A DNA stretch of 36,349 nt from positions 1-36,349 of the forward strand of contig CAJXPG010000023.1 of the NCBI GenBank assembly GCA_913057925.1, written 5' to 3'. This stretch comes from an uncultured Colwellia sp. (GTDB lineage: Bacteria; Pseudomonadota; Gammaproteobacteria; Enterobacterales; Alteromonadaceae). The translations under genes were made by a program, and so were the position numbers. Below are positions 1 to 9,507 of the stretch, piece by piece; within the stretch, counting starts at the first letter, position 1; the number at the start of each line of letters is the position of its first letter. The notes beneath the pieces are model-generated. The model ran no database searches. It saw nothing but the letters and a program-made list of their open reading frames with translations, and was not told the DNA's origin.

Positions 1-527
1 CGCCATTTGGGCGTAGAAACCGCTGTTAACTCGCTAAGGTCATTCAACTCCTCAACCGCCAAGGTTTTCTTATTATTTGGGCTGGTATAAATGCCTGCGA
101 TGTATTCGCCGTTTCGGATAACTTCATCTGAAATATAGACTTTGTCGGCAAGCGGAAGGGCATCTTGTTGCCAGTATGAGTCGAAACTAATTAATAGCTG
201 ACCATTTTGCAACATTTGGGTATTACGAAAGTTAACTTTTCCCGGTGCATATTTGAAACTAAAGTCAAAGCCGCCTAATTTTAATGCTTGCTGTGCAATA
301 ATCATATCGACAACATCACGGCGTATTTTCTTGCCGGAAAAGTTATTGATTGAATAGACATCTCTGCCGGAAAGGAACTGCTGGTAGTCGATGTAGACAT
401 CATCACGAATATAGATGAGCACACTATCTTGCCTAGCATTTGCAAGTAAAGTAAAAAAGAGCAGTGATAGCAACAGAGTTGCTTTGAAAATCAGCCTACA
501 ATGTTGCTTGTAAGTTAGCTGTGCCAT
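1..527 (-). CDS. Secreted solute-binding-like protein (partial, C-terminus outside window)
   Basis: The reading frame is open from the ATG at 527 to the window edge, giving the first 175 residues; the C-terminal part lies outside. Residues 1-31 form a signal peptide: basic start, hydrophobic core LLLSLLFFTLL, likely cleavage after ANA. The mature part resembles the periplasmic amino-acid-binding fold found in extracellular solute-binding proteins (family 3): an early segment with RDVVDMII, then LLISFDSYWQQD and later YTSPNN, all typical of short stand-alone sensors or binders in Alteromonadales. No transporter gene is visible next to it, so an uptake role is not supported here. It converges on nothing; its 5' end faces the his operon terminator. 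Fold assignment is moderate and the ligand is unknown. Confidence 0.6.
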   Translation of the reverse strand, partial: MAQLTYKQHCRLIFKATLLLSLLFFTLLANARQDSVLIYIRDDVYIDYQQFLSGRDVYSINNFSGKKIRRDVVDMIIAQQALKLGGFDFSFKYAPGKVNFRNTQMLQNGQLLISFDSYWQQDALPLADKVYISDEVIRNGEYIAGIYTSPNNKKTLAVEELNDLSELTAVSTPKW

Positions 528-571
528 AAAAGAACGCCACCTAGTTATAAACTACTTCACTGGAGTAAAAA

Positions 572-613
572 TAAAAGCATCCTTGTCTTATAAAGATAAC
601 AAGGATGCTTTTA
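572..613 (-). terminator. Rho-independent terminator of the his operon
   Basis: A perfect 15-bp inverted repeat (572-586 with 599-613) encloses a 12-nt loop. It lies 43 bases after the hisIE stop and starts with an A/T run on both sides, so it could end transcription on the minus strand. The partial gene at 1-527 starts beyond it and is therefore probably a separate unit. Confidence 0.85.
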
Positions 614-655
614 TTTAGCAAAGTTGGTTATTCTATGTTCGCTCTAACATGTGCT

Positions 656-1276
656 TTATTTATTGTGACGTTGTTGCAGCACAGCCATCACTTCACTTAG
701 TTCAATTTCTTTATCGGCAAGTAAAACTAACGTGTGGTAGAACAAGTCTGCACATTCACCCAATAAGTCATCTTTTGTTTCTGCTACCGCGGCAAGCGCC
801 ACTTCAACGCCTTCTTCACCCACTTTTTGTGCTATTTTAGTGGTACCACGAGAAAATAGATGTGCAGTGTAGCTTTCTTCAGGTTTATCGCCTTTGCGAC
901 TTTCAATGACATTCTCTAACTGGCTGAGAAAGTTTTGTTGAGAAAGTTTTTGCTCAGGAAAACATGACTCAGTGCCTAAATGACAAGTTGGACCAATCGG
1001 CTGGCATGCAATAAGTAAACTATCGCTGTCACAATCAGTGAGTACTTGTTTAACTTCTAGAAAATTGCCCGAAGTTTCACCCTTTACCCAGAGACCTTGT
1101 TTTGAACGGCTATAAAAGGTAGCTTTGCCCGTCTCAAGCGTTGCCGCTAATGAATCTTGATTCATATAACCTTGCATTAAAACAGCACCTGTTGCCGCAT
1201 GTTGAATAATTGCGGGAATGAGGTTATCCATTTTCTGCCACGCTAATTCAGCGATATTATCTTTAGTTACTAACAT
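656..1276 (-). CDS. hisI: Bifunctional phosphoribosyl-AMP cyclohydrolase / phosphoribosyl-ATP pyrophosphatase
   Basis: This is HisIE, which catalyses steps two and three of histidine synthesis: it hydrolyses PR-ATP to PR-AMP and then opens the adenine ring to give ProFAR. The 206 residues match the usual fused length. The N-terminal cyclohydrolase half has the metal-binding DCDSDSLL (residues 81-88) and [11 protein letters not shown] with zinc-type cysteines. The C-terminal pyrophosphatase half has [12 protein letters not shown] and the acidic ECADLFYH helix. The ATG sits inside the last codons of hisF (ATGTTAG overlap of 7 bases), which indicates translational coupling. It is the last gene of the operon, as in enterobacteria. 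Confidence 0.97.
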   Translation of the reverse strand: MLVTKDNIAELAWQKMDNLIPAIIQHAATGAVLMQGYMNQDSLAATLETGKATFYSRSKQGLWVKGETSGNFLEVKQVLTDCDSDSLLIACQPIGPTCHLGTESCFPEQKLSQQNFLSQLENVIESRKGDKPEESYTAHLFSRGTTKIAQKVGEEGVEVALAAVAETKDDLLGECADLFYHTLVLLADKEIELSEVMAVLQQRHNK

Positions 1277-2046
1277 GGTCTTACCTCGATATTTTCATTT
1301 TTTAAATAATCTTTTAAATCGCTAATCGCGATCACACCTTTGTGAAATACTGAAGCAGCTAATGCGCCATCAACATCAGCAGTTTGATACACTTCACTAA
1401 AGTGCTCTATTGCGCCAGCACCGCCTGATGCTATCAGTGGAACATTACATACGGCGCGTGCTTGTTTTAATTGCTCAATATCATAACCTTGGCGAACACC
1501 ATCTTGGTTCATGCAATTAAGCACTATTTCACCAGCACCTAAGCTGACGACTTTTTTAATCCATTCAAAGGTAGTCCAGTCAGTTTTTTGCGTACGTGTT
1601 TCATCACCGGTAAATTGATAAACCTGATACTGATCAGTCTCTTTGTTATAAAAGCTGTCAATACCAACAACAATACATTGCTGACCAAAGACATCTGCTA
1701 AGCGAGTAATTAACTCAGGATCACGCAGCGCAGGGGAGTTAATTGATATTTTATCCGCGCCCATCATCAAAATCTCTTTAGCGTCAGCTTCGCTTTTAAT
1801 ACCACCGGCGACACAAAAAGGGATATCAATGACTTCAGCTATACGGCTAACCCAGCTTTTATCTACCACGCGCCCGTCTGAACTGGCGGTTATATCATAA
1901 AAGACTAATTCATCTGCACCAGCTTCTGCATACTTCTGTGCTAAAGGAACAATGTCACCAATAATCTCATGGTTTCTAAATTGAACACCTTTAACTACCT
2001 TGCCATCACGAACATCGAGACAAGGGATAATTCTTCTAGCTAACAT
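1270..2046 (-). CDS. hisF: Imidazole glycerol phosphate synthase, cyclase subunit HisF
   Basis: HisF is the cyclase half of the HisH-HisF glutamine amidotransferase; it uses ammonia from HisH to convert PRFAR into imidazole glycerol phosphate and AICAR. The 258-residue beta/alpha barrel starts [12 protein letters not shown] and carries both catalytic aspartates at the expected positions, D11 and D130 (VVGID). The phosphate-binding segments [10 protein letters not shown] and ASGGAGAI are present. Unlike the tight spacing elsewhere in the operon, 167 bases separate it from hisA upstream; a promoter-like sequence lies there. It overlaps hisIE by 7 bases. Confidence 0.97.
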   Translation of the reverse strand: MLARRIIPCLDVRDGKVVKGVQFRNHEIIGDIVPLAQKYAEAGADELVFYDITASSDGRVVDKSWVSRIAEVIDIPFCVAGGIKSEADAKEILMMGADKISINSPALRDPELITRLADVFGQQCIVVGIDSFYNKETDQYQVYQFTGDETRTQKTDWTTFEWIKKVVSLGAGEIVLNCMNQDGVRQGYDIEQLKQARAVCNVPLIASGGAGAIEHFSEVYQTADVDGALAASVFHKGVIAISDLKDYLKNENIEVRPC

Positions 2047-2112
2047 TTAGCATTTTCCTTCTTCCCAACTTTCCAATTTAATAGCTAGTTGGTTTTTTTA
2101 AGTTTCAATCTA

Positions 2113-2141
2113 AATAAAATGGATTTAAACAAAGCCGTCAA
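2113..2141 (-). promoter_or_regulatory. Candidate internal promoter before hisF
   Basis: On the minus strand TTGACG (2141-2136) is followed after exactly 17 bases by TTTATT (2118-2113). The -35 matches five of six consensus bases, the -10 four of six. It lies in the 167-base hisA-hisF gap, about 70 bases before the hisF start, and could give hisF-hisIE transcription independent of the attenuator. This is a motif match only. Confidence 0.4.
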
Positions 2142-2213
2142 ATGATGAACGCCTGAGCTTATGTTTTATAAGTGATGGCGTAAAGAGTGACGACAATGCA
2201 GTTTACATTCTTT

Positions 2214-2954
2214 TTACGAAGATTGAGGCCAGCAACTGATGGCTTCTTCTAAAGTAAACTTACCCTCAAGAAGTGAGCGACCTAAAATCACACCACTAAC
2301 GCCTGTTGGAATAAGTGCCTTGATGTCATCAAGTGAGCCAATACCACCAGATGCTTGCCAATCAATCTCTGGATACTTAGCGCAAACCTCGCTATATAAA
2401 TCAACGTTAGTGCCCGTCAGAGTACCGTCTTTGCTGATATCAGTACATAAAACATGTTTAATCCCCGCGTCTTGATACTGTGCGAGTAAATCTTCCAAGT
2501 TAACACCACTGTCTTCAATCCAACCGTGGGTTGGGAGGGTTTTATTACCTTGTGCATCAATTTTGATATCGAGCGCTAAGACAATTTTTTCACAGCCGTA
2601 GGTTTTAAGCCATTGAGCTACTAACTCAGGTTGTTTGATGGCTAAGCTACCAATAACAACACGATCAGCACCTAAATCAAGTAGTTGCTTTACATCATCT
2701 TCACAGCGCACACCACCACCTACTTGAATAATCATAGACGGGTGTTTCACTACTGTTTTTAAGGTTTCAAGTTGACGTTTAGTACTGTCTTTTGCACCAT
2801 CTAAATCGACAAAGTGCATAACAGTAGCACCTGATTGAGCATAGGCTTGTTGACGCTCTTGTACGGTATATTGGTAATTGGTTTTCTGGTTGTAATCGCC
2901 TTGGTATAAGCGAACTACTTCACCATTGATCAGATCAATCGCAGGGATCATCAT
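2214..2954 (-). CDS. hisA: ProFAR isomerase HisA
   Basis: HisA isomerises ProFAR to PRFAR, an internal Amadori rearrangement in histidine synthesis. The 246-residue half-barrel repeat protein starts MMIPAIDLINGEVVRLYQGDY, placing the catalytic Asp at residue 7. The second catalytic Asp lies in VLALDIKID. Phosphate-binding loops VGGGVRC and ASGGIGS are intact. Its ATG overlaps the hisH stop by four bases (ATGA), so the two are translationally coupled. A 167-base gap follows before hisF. Confidence 0.97.
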   Translation of the reverse strand: MMIPAIDLINGEVVRLYQGDYNQKTNYQYTVQERQQAYAQSGATVMHFVDLDGAKDSTKRQLETLKTVVKHPSMIIQVGGGVRCEDDVKQLLDLGADRVVIGSLAIKQPELVAQWLKTYGCEKIVLALDIKIDAQGNKTLPTHGWIEDSGVNLEDLLAQYQDAGIKHVLCTDISKDGTLTGTNVDLYSEVCAKYPEIDWQASGGIGSLDDIKALIPTGVSGVILGRSLLEGKFTLEEAISCWPQSS

Positions 2955-3582
2955 GAGTTCACAAGCTCCTGTGGTTCTAACTCTAAAAAGTTTTGTATAA
3001 TTTTACTGCCTAATGCGCTTGAGCGTTCAGGATGAAATTGACAACCAATAAAATTATCTTTCGCTATTGCTGCTGAAAATTCACTACCGTATTCACAACT
3101 TGCGATAGTGTACTCACTAACAGGTGCAGCAAAGCTATGCACAAAGTAAAAATAATCACCGTTAGTGATACCGCTAAATATCGGATGGTCTGATACATTT
3201 TTGAGCGTATTCCAGCCCATATGTGGTAAACGATTACCTTGTGCTTTTAATGGCTCTACTTTTGTTGGGATTAAGCCTAAGCATGGTACGTCAGCATCTT
3301 CATTTGTCTCTTGAGATGACTCTGTCATCAACTGCATGCCTAAACAAAAACCAAGAACAGGTTGAGTTAACCCCTGTAAAACACTCACCAAATTTTTAGC
3401 TTTAATATTAGCCATGGCATGCTTAGCACTGCCAACACCCGGAAAAATAACTTTGTCAGCTTGTTTGATTAAATCAACGTCATCGGTAATAGTCACCTGG
3501 TAACCTAAACGCTCGACAGCAAACTTTACTGAAGATAAGTTAGCGCAGCCGGTGTCTACAATTACATTCATCGCTTTTGACA

Positions 3583-3583
<1 letters not shown>
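2951..3583 (-). CDS. hisH: Imidazole glycerol phosphate synthase, glutaminase subunit HisH
   Basis: HisH is the class I glutamine amidotransferase partner of HisF; it releases ammonia from glutamine for the cyclase. In the 210-residue protein the nucleophile is C80 in GFCLGMQL, and the His-Glu pair is H184/E186 in FHPERS. The start at 3583 overlaps the hisB stop by one base. A second ATG four codons in (MNVIVDTG) aligns better with many family starts and is an alternative. The GVGSAKHAM oxyanion region is normal. Confidence 0.96.
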
Positions 3584-4725
<1,142 letters not shown>

Positions 4726-4741
4726 TTAGTCTTTTGCTACG

Positions 4742-5854
4742 TTAATAGCTTGATAGTAGTTGCTGTAATTTTGCTATTTCTTGTTCACTACCAATACTAA
4801 TGCGTAAGCAGTTTTCCAACTGTAGTTGTTTTGACTGATCCCTAATCAAAATATTATTGCTGACAAGTAAATCAAACAGCTGGTTTTTATCTTGTTCACT
4901 GTGACAGCGAAATAAAACAAAGTTAGCGTCGCTGGCGAATACTTGTTTACACCAACCTTGCTCTGTTAACCACAATGCCAATTGACCTCGAAGCTTGTTA
5001 CTTGATTGTACCTGTTCAAGCATTTTATTTAAGTCACTTGTTAAGGCGTTGCTGGCAAGCTCGGCAACAGGGGCAGAAATAGGATATGGCGCAATTACTT
5101 TGCTTAATAGTGTGATGACATCTTTATTGGCTAAGGTAAATCCGCAGCGCAATCCCGCTAAAGCAAATGCTTTTGATAAGGTTCTAAGCACAATAACATT
5201 ATCAAATTCATTGAGTAATTTTGCCGATGAATCCTCAGGTGAAAATTCAATATAAGCTTCATCAACCACGACCATGGCACTGTCTTTAAATAGCTCAATC
5301 GCTTCGATAATCTGTGCTTGTGGTAATAGATTACCCGTCGGATTACCTGGTGAGCATAAAAATACTACTTTTACTTTACCAACTTGCTGTTTTAATCCTG
5401 CTAAATCTAGGGTTAAGTCGGCTGAAATAAGCGGTACTTTGACAATACCTGCGCCGTGATTTTCAGCACTAATGGCGTACATGCCATACGTTGGAGGACA
5501 AATTAAAATGCTATCTTGATAGGCTTTACAAAAGCTACGGATGATTAGCTCAATGCCTTCATCTGCGCCTCTGGTTGCCAATAACTGTTCTTTTGCTAAA
5601 CCGCAGTATTCGCTATATGCATCGAGTAAGTTACTCGGTTGAAAGTCAGGGTAACGATTTAAGTTTTCGGCTGACAGCTGATATTCACCATTACCTGGGG
5701 CTTCATTAGCATTTAACCAGATTTTCTCTTCAGTTGAGTTGGCACTTGAAAATAACCGCCTTGCCGATTGATAAGGCACCATATCAATTAACTCTTCTCG
5801 CGCTAATTGCTCAGCGGTTGTTAACGAAGCTTTTGTTGACTCGAGGTTAGCCAT
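4742..5854 (-). CDS. hisC: Histidinol-phosphate aminotransferase HisC
   Basis: HisC is a PLP enzyme of fold type I that transfers an amino group from glutamate to imidazole acetol phosphate. The Schiff-base lysine is K228 in TLSKAFALAGLR, and the PLP-pairing Asp is D198 in VVDEAYIEF; NPTGN (171-175) binds the cofactor. The 370 residues include a slightly long N-terminus (MANLESTKASLTTAEQLA) before the conserved VPYQSAR. The start lies two bases after the hisD stop, so it is in the same operon. Confidence 0.97.
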   Translation of the reverse strand: MANLESTKASLTTAEQLAREELIDMVPYQSARRLFSSANSTEEKIWLNANEAPGNGEYQLSAENLNRYPDFQPSNLLDAYSEYCGLAKEQLLATRGADEGIELIIRSFCKAYQDSILICPPTYGMYAISAENHGAGIVKVPLISADLTLDLAGLKQQVGKVKVVFLCSPGNPTGNLLPQAQIIEAIELFKDSAMVVVDEAYIEFSPEDSSAKLLNEFDNVIVLRTLSKAFALAGLRCGFTLANKDVITLLSKVIAPYPISAPVAELASNALTSDLNKMLEQVQSSNKLRGQLALWLTEQGWCKQVFASDANFVLFRCHSEQDKNQLFDLLVSNNILIRDQSKQLQLENCLRISIGSEQEIAKLQQLLSSY

Positions 5855-5856
5855 AA

Positions 5857-7161
5857 TTAAACGCCTTCTTCTAAACGAATAGTTACCGCACGTTGGTGAC
5901 CATCTAAACCTTCGGCATCGGTTAATTCAATAATACACTCAGATAAACTTGTTAGGCCCGCTTTCGTGATTTCTTGAACAGTATAGCGGCGAGAAAAATC
6001 AGCGAGTGACAAACTCGAGATAACTTTTGAATAACCGTAGGTTGGTAATACGTGGTTGGTACCGCTGGCGTAATCACCGGCAGATTCTGGGGTAAAAGCA
6101 CCAACAAAAATAGAACCAGCATTGCGTAAATTATTCAGCAATGATTGTGCATCTTGGGTTTGAATAATTAAGTGCTCTGGTCCGTATAAGTTTGATACCT
6201 CAACCGCTTGGGTTAAGTCTTTCGTTAAAATTAAACGTGACTGTGTTAATGCTTGTTCAGCAATTTTACGTCGTGATAATAATGCCAGTTGCTTTTCTAG
6301 TTCAGCTGATACCTTGTTAATTAGTGATTCACTGTCAGTAAGCAAGATTACTTGGCTATCAGCGCCGTGTTCCGCTTGTGATAACAAATCAGCGGCAATA
6401 AATGCTGGGTTGGCTTGCTCATCACCAATAACTAATACTTCTGAAGGACCTGCCGGCATATCAATGGCAAAACCTGCAACTTGTTGTGATAGCTGAGTCT
6501 TGGCCTCAGTGACATATTTATTACCAGGGCCAAATACTTTATTCACCGCTTTTATGGTTTGTGTGCCGTAAGCTAACGCAGCAATGGCTTGTGCACCGCC
6601 TACTGTGTAAATTTCAGAAATACCACAAAGATCGGCAGCGACTAATATCTCATTGGCTAGTTGACCATTTTTATCTGGAGGACAAACCAATACCGTACGC
6701 TGACAACCAGCAAGTTTTGCTGGCACACCTAGCATCAATACCGTTGATGGTAATGGCGCAGAGCCTGCAGGAATATATAAACCAACACTCTCAATGGATT
6801 CAGTCTTTAACGTACACTTTACCCCAGGCGTTGTTTCAACAGTGATATCACTGGCTTTTTGCGCACTGTGAAAGGCATAAATTTGATTATAAGCTGTTTC
6901 AATGGCTTTTAATCGTTTAGCCGTTAGCGCGAGTTTAGCCTGAGCTACCTGCTCTTGACTTACTGCCAATGTACTTAAGGCGATACCATCAAACTGCTCT
7001 GTTAAGGCAACAATAGCTTTATCACCTTGGCTTTTCACTTGCGCTAAAATATTGGCAACTTGCGTTGATAATAAAGCGCTATCCGCAATGGCTGGACGTG
7101 CAAGAGCACATTTTTGTTGTTGCTCTGAAAGCGTTTGCCAATTGATTAGTTGGTTAATCAT
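5857..7161 (-). CDS. hisD: Histidinol dehydrogenase HisD
   Basis: HisD oxidises L-histidinol to L-histidine in two NAD-dependent steps using a bound zinc. The 434-residue protein has the family signatures LYIPAGSAPLPST, GPGNKYVTEAK, IDMPAGPSE and, near the end, ASGTNHVLPTYG. The start ATG is followed by INQLINWQTLSEQQQ, a normal N-terminus. It sits 154 bases after hisG, an unusually wide gap for this operon; that gap holds a small CTGAC/GTCAG hairpin near 7246-7263 but no gene. Confidence 0.97.
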   Translation of the reverse strand: MINQLINWQTLSEQQQKCALARPAIADSALLSTQVANILAQVKSQGDKAIVALTEQFDGIALSTLAVSQEQVAQAKLALTAKRLKAIETAYNQIYAFHSAQKASDITVETTPGVKCTLKTESIESVGLYIPAGSAPLPSTVLMLGVPAKLAGCQRTVLVCPPDKNGQLANEILVAADLCGISEIYTVGGAQAIAALAYGTQTIKAVNKVFGPGNKYVTEAKTQLSQQVAGFAIDMPAGPSEVLVIGDEQANPAFIAADLLSQAEHGADSQVILLTDSESLINKVSAELEKQLALLSRRKIAEQALTQSRLILTKDLTQAVEVSNLYGPEHLIIQTQDAQSLLNNLRNAGSIFVGAFTPESAGDYASGTNHVLPTYGYSKVISSLSLADFSRRYTVQEITKAGLTSLSECIIELTDAEGLDGHQRAVTIRLEEGV

Positions 7162-7315
7162 AATTACTTCTCGGTATTAATGTTTTTACTTTTAATGTAA
7201 TTCTTTTTGTTCGAAGTTAATTAGTGAAAGAGCAAAGAGATAGCACGGAGCTGACGCTAGTCAGTGAGTACTTTCGATGTAGCTTTTTCGCTAACTAACA
7301 ATGAACCAATAGAAT

Positions 7316-8218
7316 TTAGCCCATCATTTTCTCTATTGGCATCACTAAAATGGAGTGACAACCTAGGGCTTTCAACTCTTCCATGGTTTCCCAAAAGAAA
7401 GTCTCTGTGGCAACTACGTGCACTGCCACCATGTCATCACGCTCAGCTAGTGGTAAAACCGTTGGCGTTTCAGTACCTGGCATAAGCTTACTTACTTCGG
7501 CAACTTTCTCTTTCGGCGCGTGTAACATGATGTATTTGCTTTCTTTCGCTTTCATTACGCCGTGAATACGTGGCAGAAGGGTATCTAAAATAGCCTGTTT
7601 ACCTTCACCGAGAGAGTCTGCACGTTGAATTAGTGAGGCTTTCGAGCGAAATACTTCAGCGACTTCTTTTAAACCATTGGCTTCAAGGGTTGCACCGGTA
7701 GAAACTAAATCACAAATACCGTCAGCTAAACCTACACGAGGCGCTACTTCTACAGAGCCTTTTAATAAACAAAATTCAACATTGATGCCGTTAGCTTTAG
7801 CAAAACGGTTTAATAATTGTGGGTAAGTTGTCGCGAAACGTAAGCCGTTTAAACAATCTAAGCCGGTGTATTCAAACTCTTCAGGCATGGCAATAGAGAA
7901 ACGACAGCCACCGAAATCTAATGCGGTAGTGCGAATATACTCAGAGTTATTGCCCTTTAATTGACGATCTAACTCTTCTTCTTCAAGCGTGTTGTCGCCA
8001 ACAATGCCTAAATCACACACACCATCCATTACCAGACCAGGAATATCGCTGCTGCGAACGCGCATAATATCAATTGGCATATTACTAACATGTGCTAATA
8101 ATCTTCTATCGCTTAGGTTTAACTTTAATCCACAAAGCTTAAGTAGTTTTTGAGTATCGTCACTTAAGCGACCTGACTTTTGCATGGCAATGCGTAAACG
8201 TGGCTCTGATGTAGTCAT
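7316..8218 (-). CDS. hisG: ATP phosphoribosyltransferase HisG (long form)
   Basis: HisG commits ATP and PRPP to histidine synthesis and is normally feedback-inhibited by histidine. At 300 residues it is the long form with a C-terminal ACT-like regulatory domain (about residues 225-300), so it does not need HisZ. The N-terminus [21 protein letters not shown] and the PRPP loop [16 protein letters not shown] are typical. An AGGA ribosome-binding site precedes the ATG by about ten bases. It is the first structural gene after the attenuator. Confidence 0.97.
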   Translation of the reverse strand: MTTSEPRLRIAMQKSGRLSDDTQKLLKLCGLKLNLSDRRLLAHVSNMPIDIMRVRSSDIPGLVMDGVCDLGIVGDNTLEEEELDRQLKGNNSEYIRTTALDFGGCRFSIAMPEEFEYTGLDCLNGLRFATTYPQLLNRFAKANGINVEFCLLKGSVEVAPRVGLADGICDLVSTGATLEANGLKEVAEVFRSKASLIQRADSLGEGKQAILDTLLPRIHGVMKAKESKYIMLHAPKEKVAEVSKLMPGTETPTVLPLAERDDMVAVHVVATETFFWETMEELKALGCHSILVMPIEKMMG

Positions 8219-8291
8219 AGTGTAATTTCCTGTCTTAGTAATGCTTAAAATTCGTCATGTATATACAATTTCTAGTGCGCTAAAATGCGAA

Positions 8292-8327
8292 AAACCCCCG
8301 AGAGAGTAAAGACTCTTTCGGGGGTTT
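8292..8327 (-). terminator. his attenuator terminator hairpin
   Basis: A GC-rich inverted repeat (8292-8307 with 8312-8327, one mismatch) has CCCCC/GGGGG at its base and is followed on the minus strand by TTTTT. It lies between the leader peptide and hisG, 74 bases before the hisG start, exactly where a his attenuator is expected. Confidence 0.9.
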
Positions 8328-8366
8328 AGTAATGTCATTTTCTTATTAGAAATGTTTACTGCTGTC

Positions 8367-8392
8367 CACTGAAAGGCCTTTGCCCTTCAGTG
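8367..8392 (-). promoter_or_regulatory. Leader RNA hairpin, candidate pause/antiterminator stem
   Basis: The arms CACTGAAAGG (8367-8376) and CCCTTCAGTG (8383-8392) pair almost perfectly just after the hisL stop. In his leaders such a stem mediates ribosome-coupled switching with the terminator; which alternative pairings form here is inference. Confidence 0.55.
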
Positions 8393-8416
8393 TTTTTGCT
8401 ACTAACGCTGAATGGG

Positions 8417-8461
8417 CTAAATGTTGTGATGGTGATGTCGGCGATTCAGGTTAATAGTCAT
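8417..8461 (-). CDS. hisL: his operon leader peptide (four consecutive His codons)
   Basis: On the minus strand an ATG at 8461 opens a 14-codon frame, MTINLNRRHHHHNI, ended by TAG at 8417. Four consecutive histidine codons (CAT CAC CAT CAC) sit just before the hairpins. A purine-rich stretch (AAAGAGAAA) precedes the start. The arrangement of short frame, His run, hairpin and U-tailed terminator before hisG is the classical transcription attenuator: scarcity of charged tRNA-His stalls the ribosome and prevents terminator formation. Enterobacterial leaders carry seven His codons, so the four here suggest a milder sensor. Confidence 0.92.
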   Translation of the reverse strand: MTINLNRRHHHHNI

Positions 8462-8655
8462 GGTTAATTTCTCTTTATAATCTTCAATTATCAGCAAATT
8501 TGCTGTGTTTTTAATGATGTTGTAAAATTAACTTAACAATCATTAAAAGCTAATTTATTTAACTGTTATTTACACTACTGGTTAATTAAGTTAGCTGCAA
8601 GTAATAAATAAGTTTTTTTTATTACTATTTGCTATATAGAACATTATTAAAGTTA

Positions 8656-9507
8656 TTACTCTATATGTTCTCTGTTTTTAAACTGGGCAATTCTTAGCGC
8701 CTCTAATTTTGCGTAAAGGTGCTCAGTGAAGAAGCCATGCATTAAAAAACGTTGCCCAAGGTTCCATGGACCAACTAAATATTGTGGATACTTGTTATAG
8801 GCATACTCGGTAAGCGTTCTATCATCTATAATTTCGCCAATTCTAATAGCGATAGATTGATCTAAGTTAAAGCCGTTGATAGCGTCACGGTATTCATCTT
8901 TTGTAAGTAAAAAGCAAAATAGACACATGAATAATGCATGAGATGTTTCAAAATCTAATATTTGTGATGCTTTCTTTTCTATGATGAAGTCTTCCATATT
9001 GATGGATTGCCAACTATTCCAGTTGTATTCATCGCCTTTCTCTACTTGTTTTTTGGGGCTAAAATCACCTAGCTGAATAAAACATTCAAATAACTCTTCG
9101 TCGTGATTTACAAAAGTATCAGTTAACATATCACTAATTTTCTTAGGGTATAAATTAACCCTATGTTGACAGTCTGAGTTTTCGGCCAAAAAATTAAGAA
9201 TGTTAGATTCAGTCGCAAAATGACGCAAAATAAGTAGATTAGCCTCAGGGGATACAAGGTGACGACAAAACCAACAAATAGTTTTTTGTAAAAAACTATG
9301 TGCACTAAATTGCGGAAGAGGCAAACGCTTAATAAACCAAACGATGTGCAGTAAGATAGCAAAGAAAAACTGTAAAGTAGGCCTCAATACCCATCGAAAA
9401 CTATTCTCAAGATCTTTCAGCCATAATTCAGTGGCTTCTTTTTCAATAGGAAGAGAATTATCTTTGCTAATTGCCTGTAAATAAGGACTGCGAGTATTTT
9501 TAGTCAT
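8656..9507 (-). CDS. Unrecognised protein, last gene of the KAS III/diiron oxidase operon
   Basis: I do not recognise this family. I chose the ATG at 9507 over one at 9519 because it overlaps the previous stop in ATGACTAA and has GAGG six bases upstream; this gives 283 residues. A hydrophobic segment with FFFAILLHIVWFI near residues 46-59 may anchor or embed it. A striking conserved-looking region follows: FCRHLVSPEANLLILRHFATES, then charged and aromatic helical sequence, and a C-terminal YPQYLVGPWNLGQRFLMHGFF. His and Glu are frequent but no classical catalytic motif is visible. Tight coupling to the diiron-type oxidase points to a shared pathway, perhaps as a membrane-associated partner. 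Confidence 0.85.
   Translation of the reverse strand: MTKNTRSPYLQAISKDNSLPIEKEATELWLKDLENSFRWVLRPTLQFFFAILLHIVWFIKRLPLPQFSAHSFLQKTICWFCRHLVSPEANLLILRHFATESNILNFLAENSDCQHRVNLYPKKISDMLTDTFVNHDEELFECFIQLGDFSPKKQVEKGDEYNWNSWQSINMEDFIIEKKASQILDFETSHALFMCLFCFLLTKDEYRDAINGFNLDQSIAIRIGEIIDDRTLTEYAYNKYPQYLVGPWNLGQRFLMHGFFTEHLYAKLEALRIAQFKNREHIE

Noticed and set aside
649-840. Plus-strand frame opposite hisIE
   Set aside because: It lies antisense to a clearly conserved gene, has no ribosome-binding site and its protein has no recognisable features.
6561-6845. 94-codon plus-strand frame inside hisD
   Set aside because: Antisense shadow of hisD; low-complexity Leu/Gln-rich translation and no translation signals.
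8600-8626. AT-only inverted repeat after the unrecognised operon gene as a terminator
   Set aside because: The stem (AGTAATAAA/TTTATTACT) has almost no GC pairs and would be too weak; read-through toward hisL cannot be excluded.
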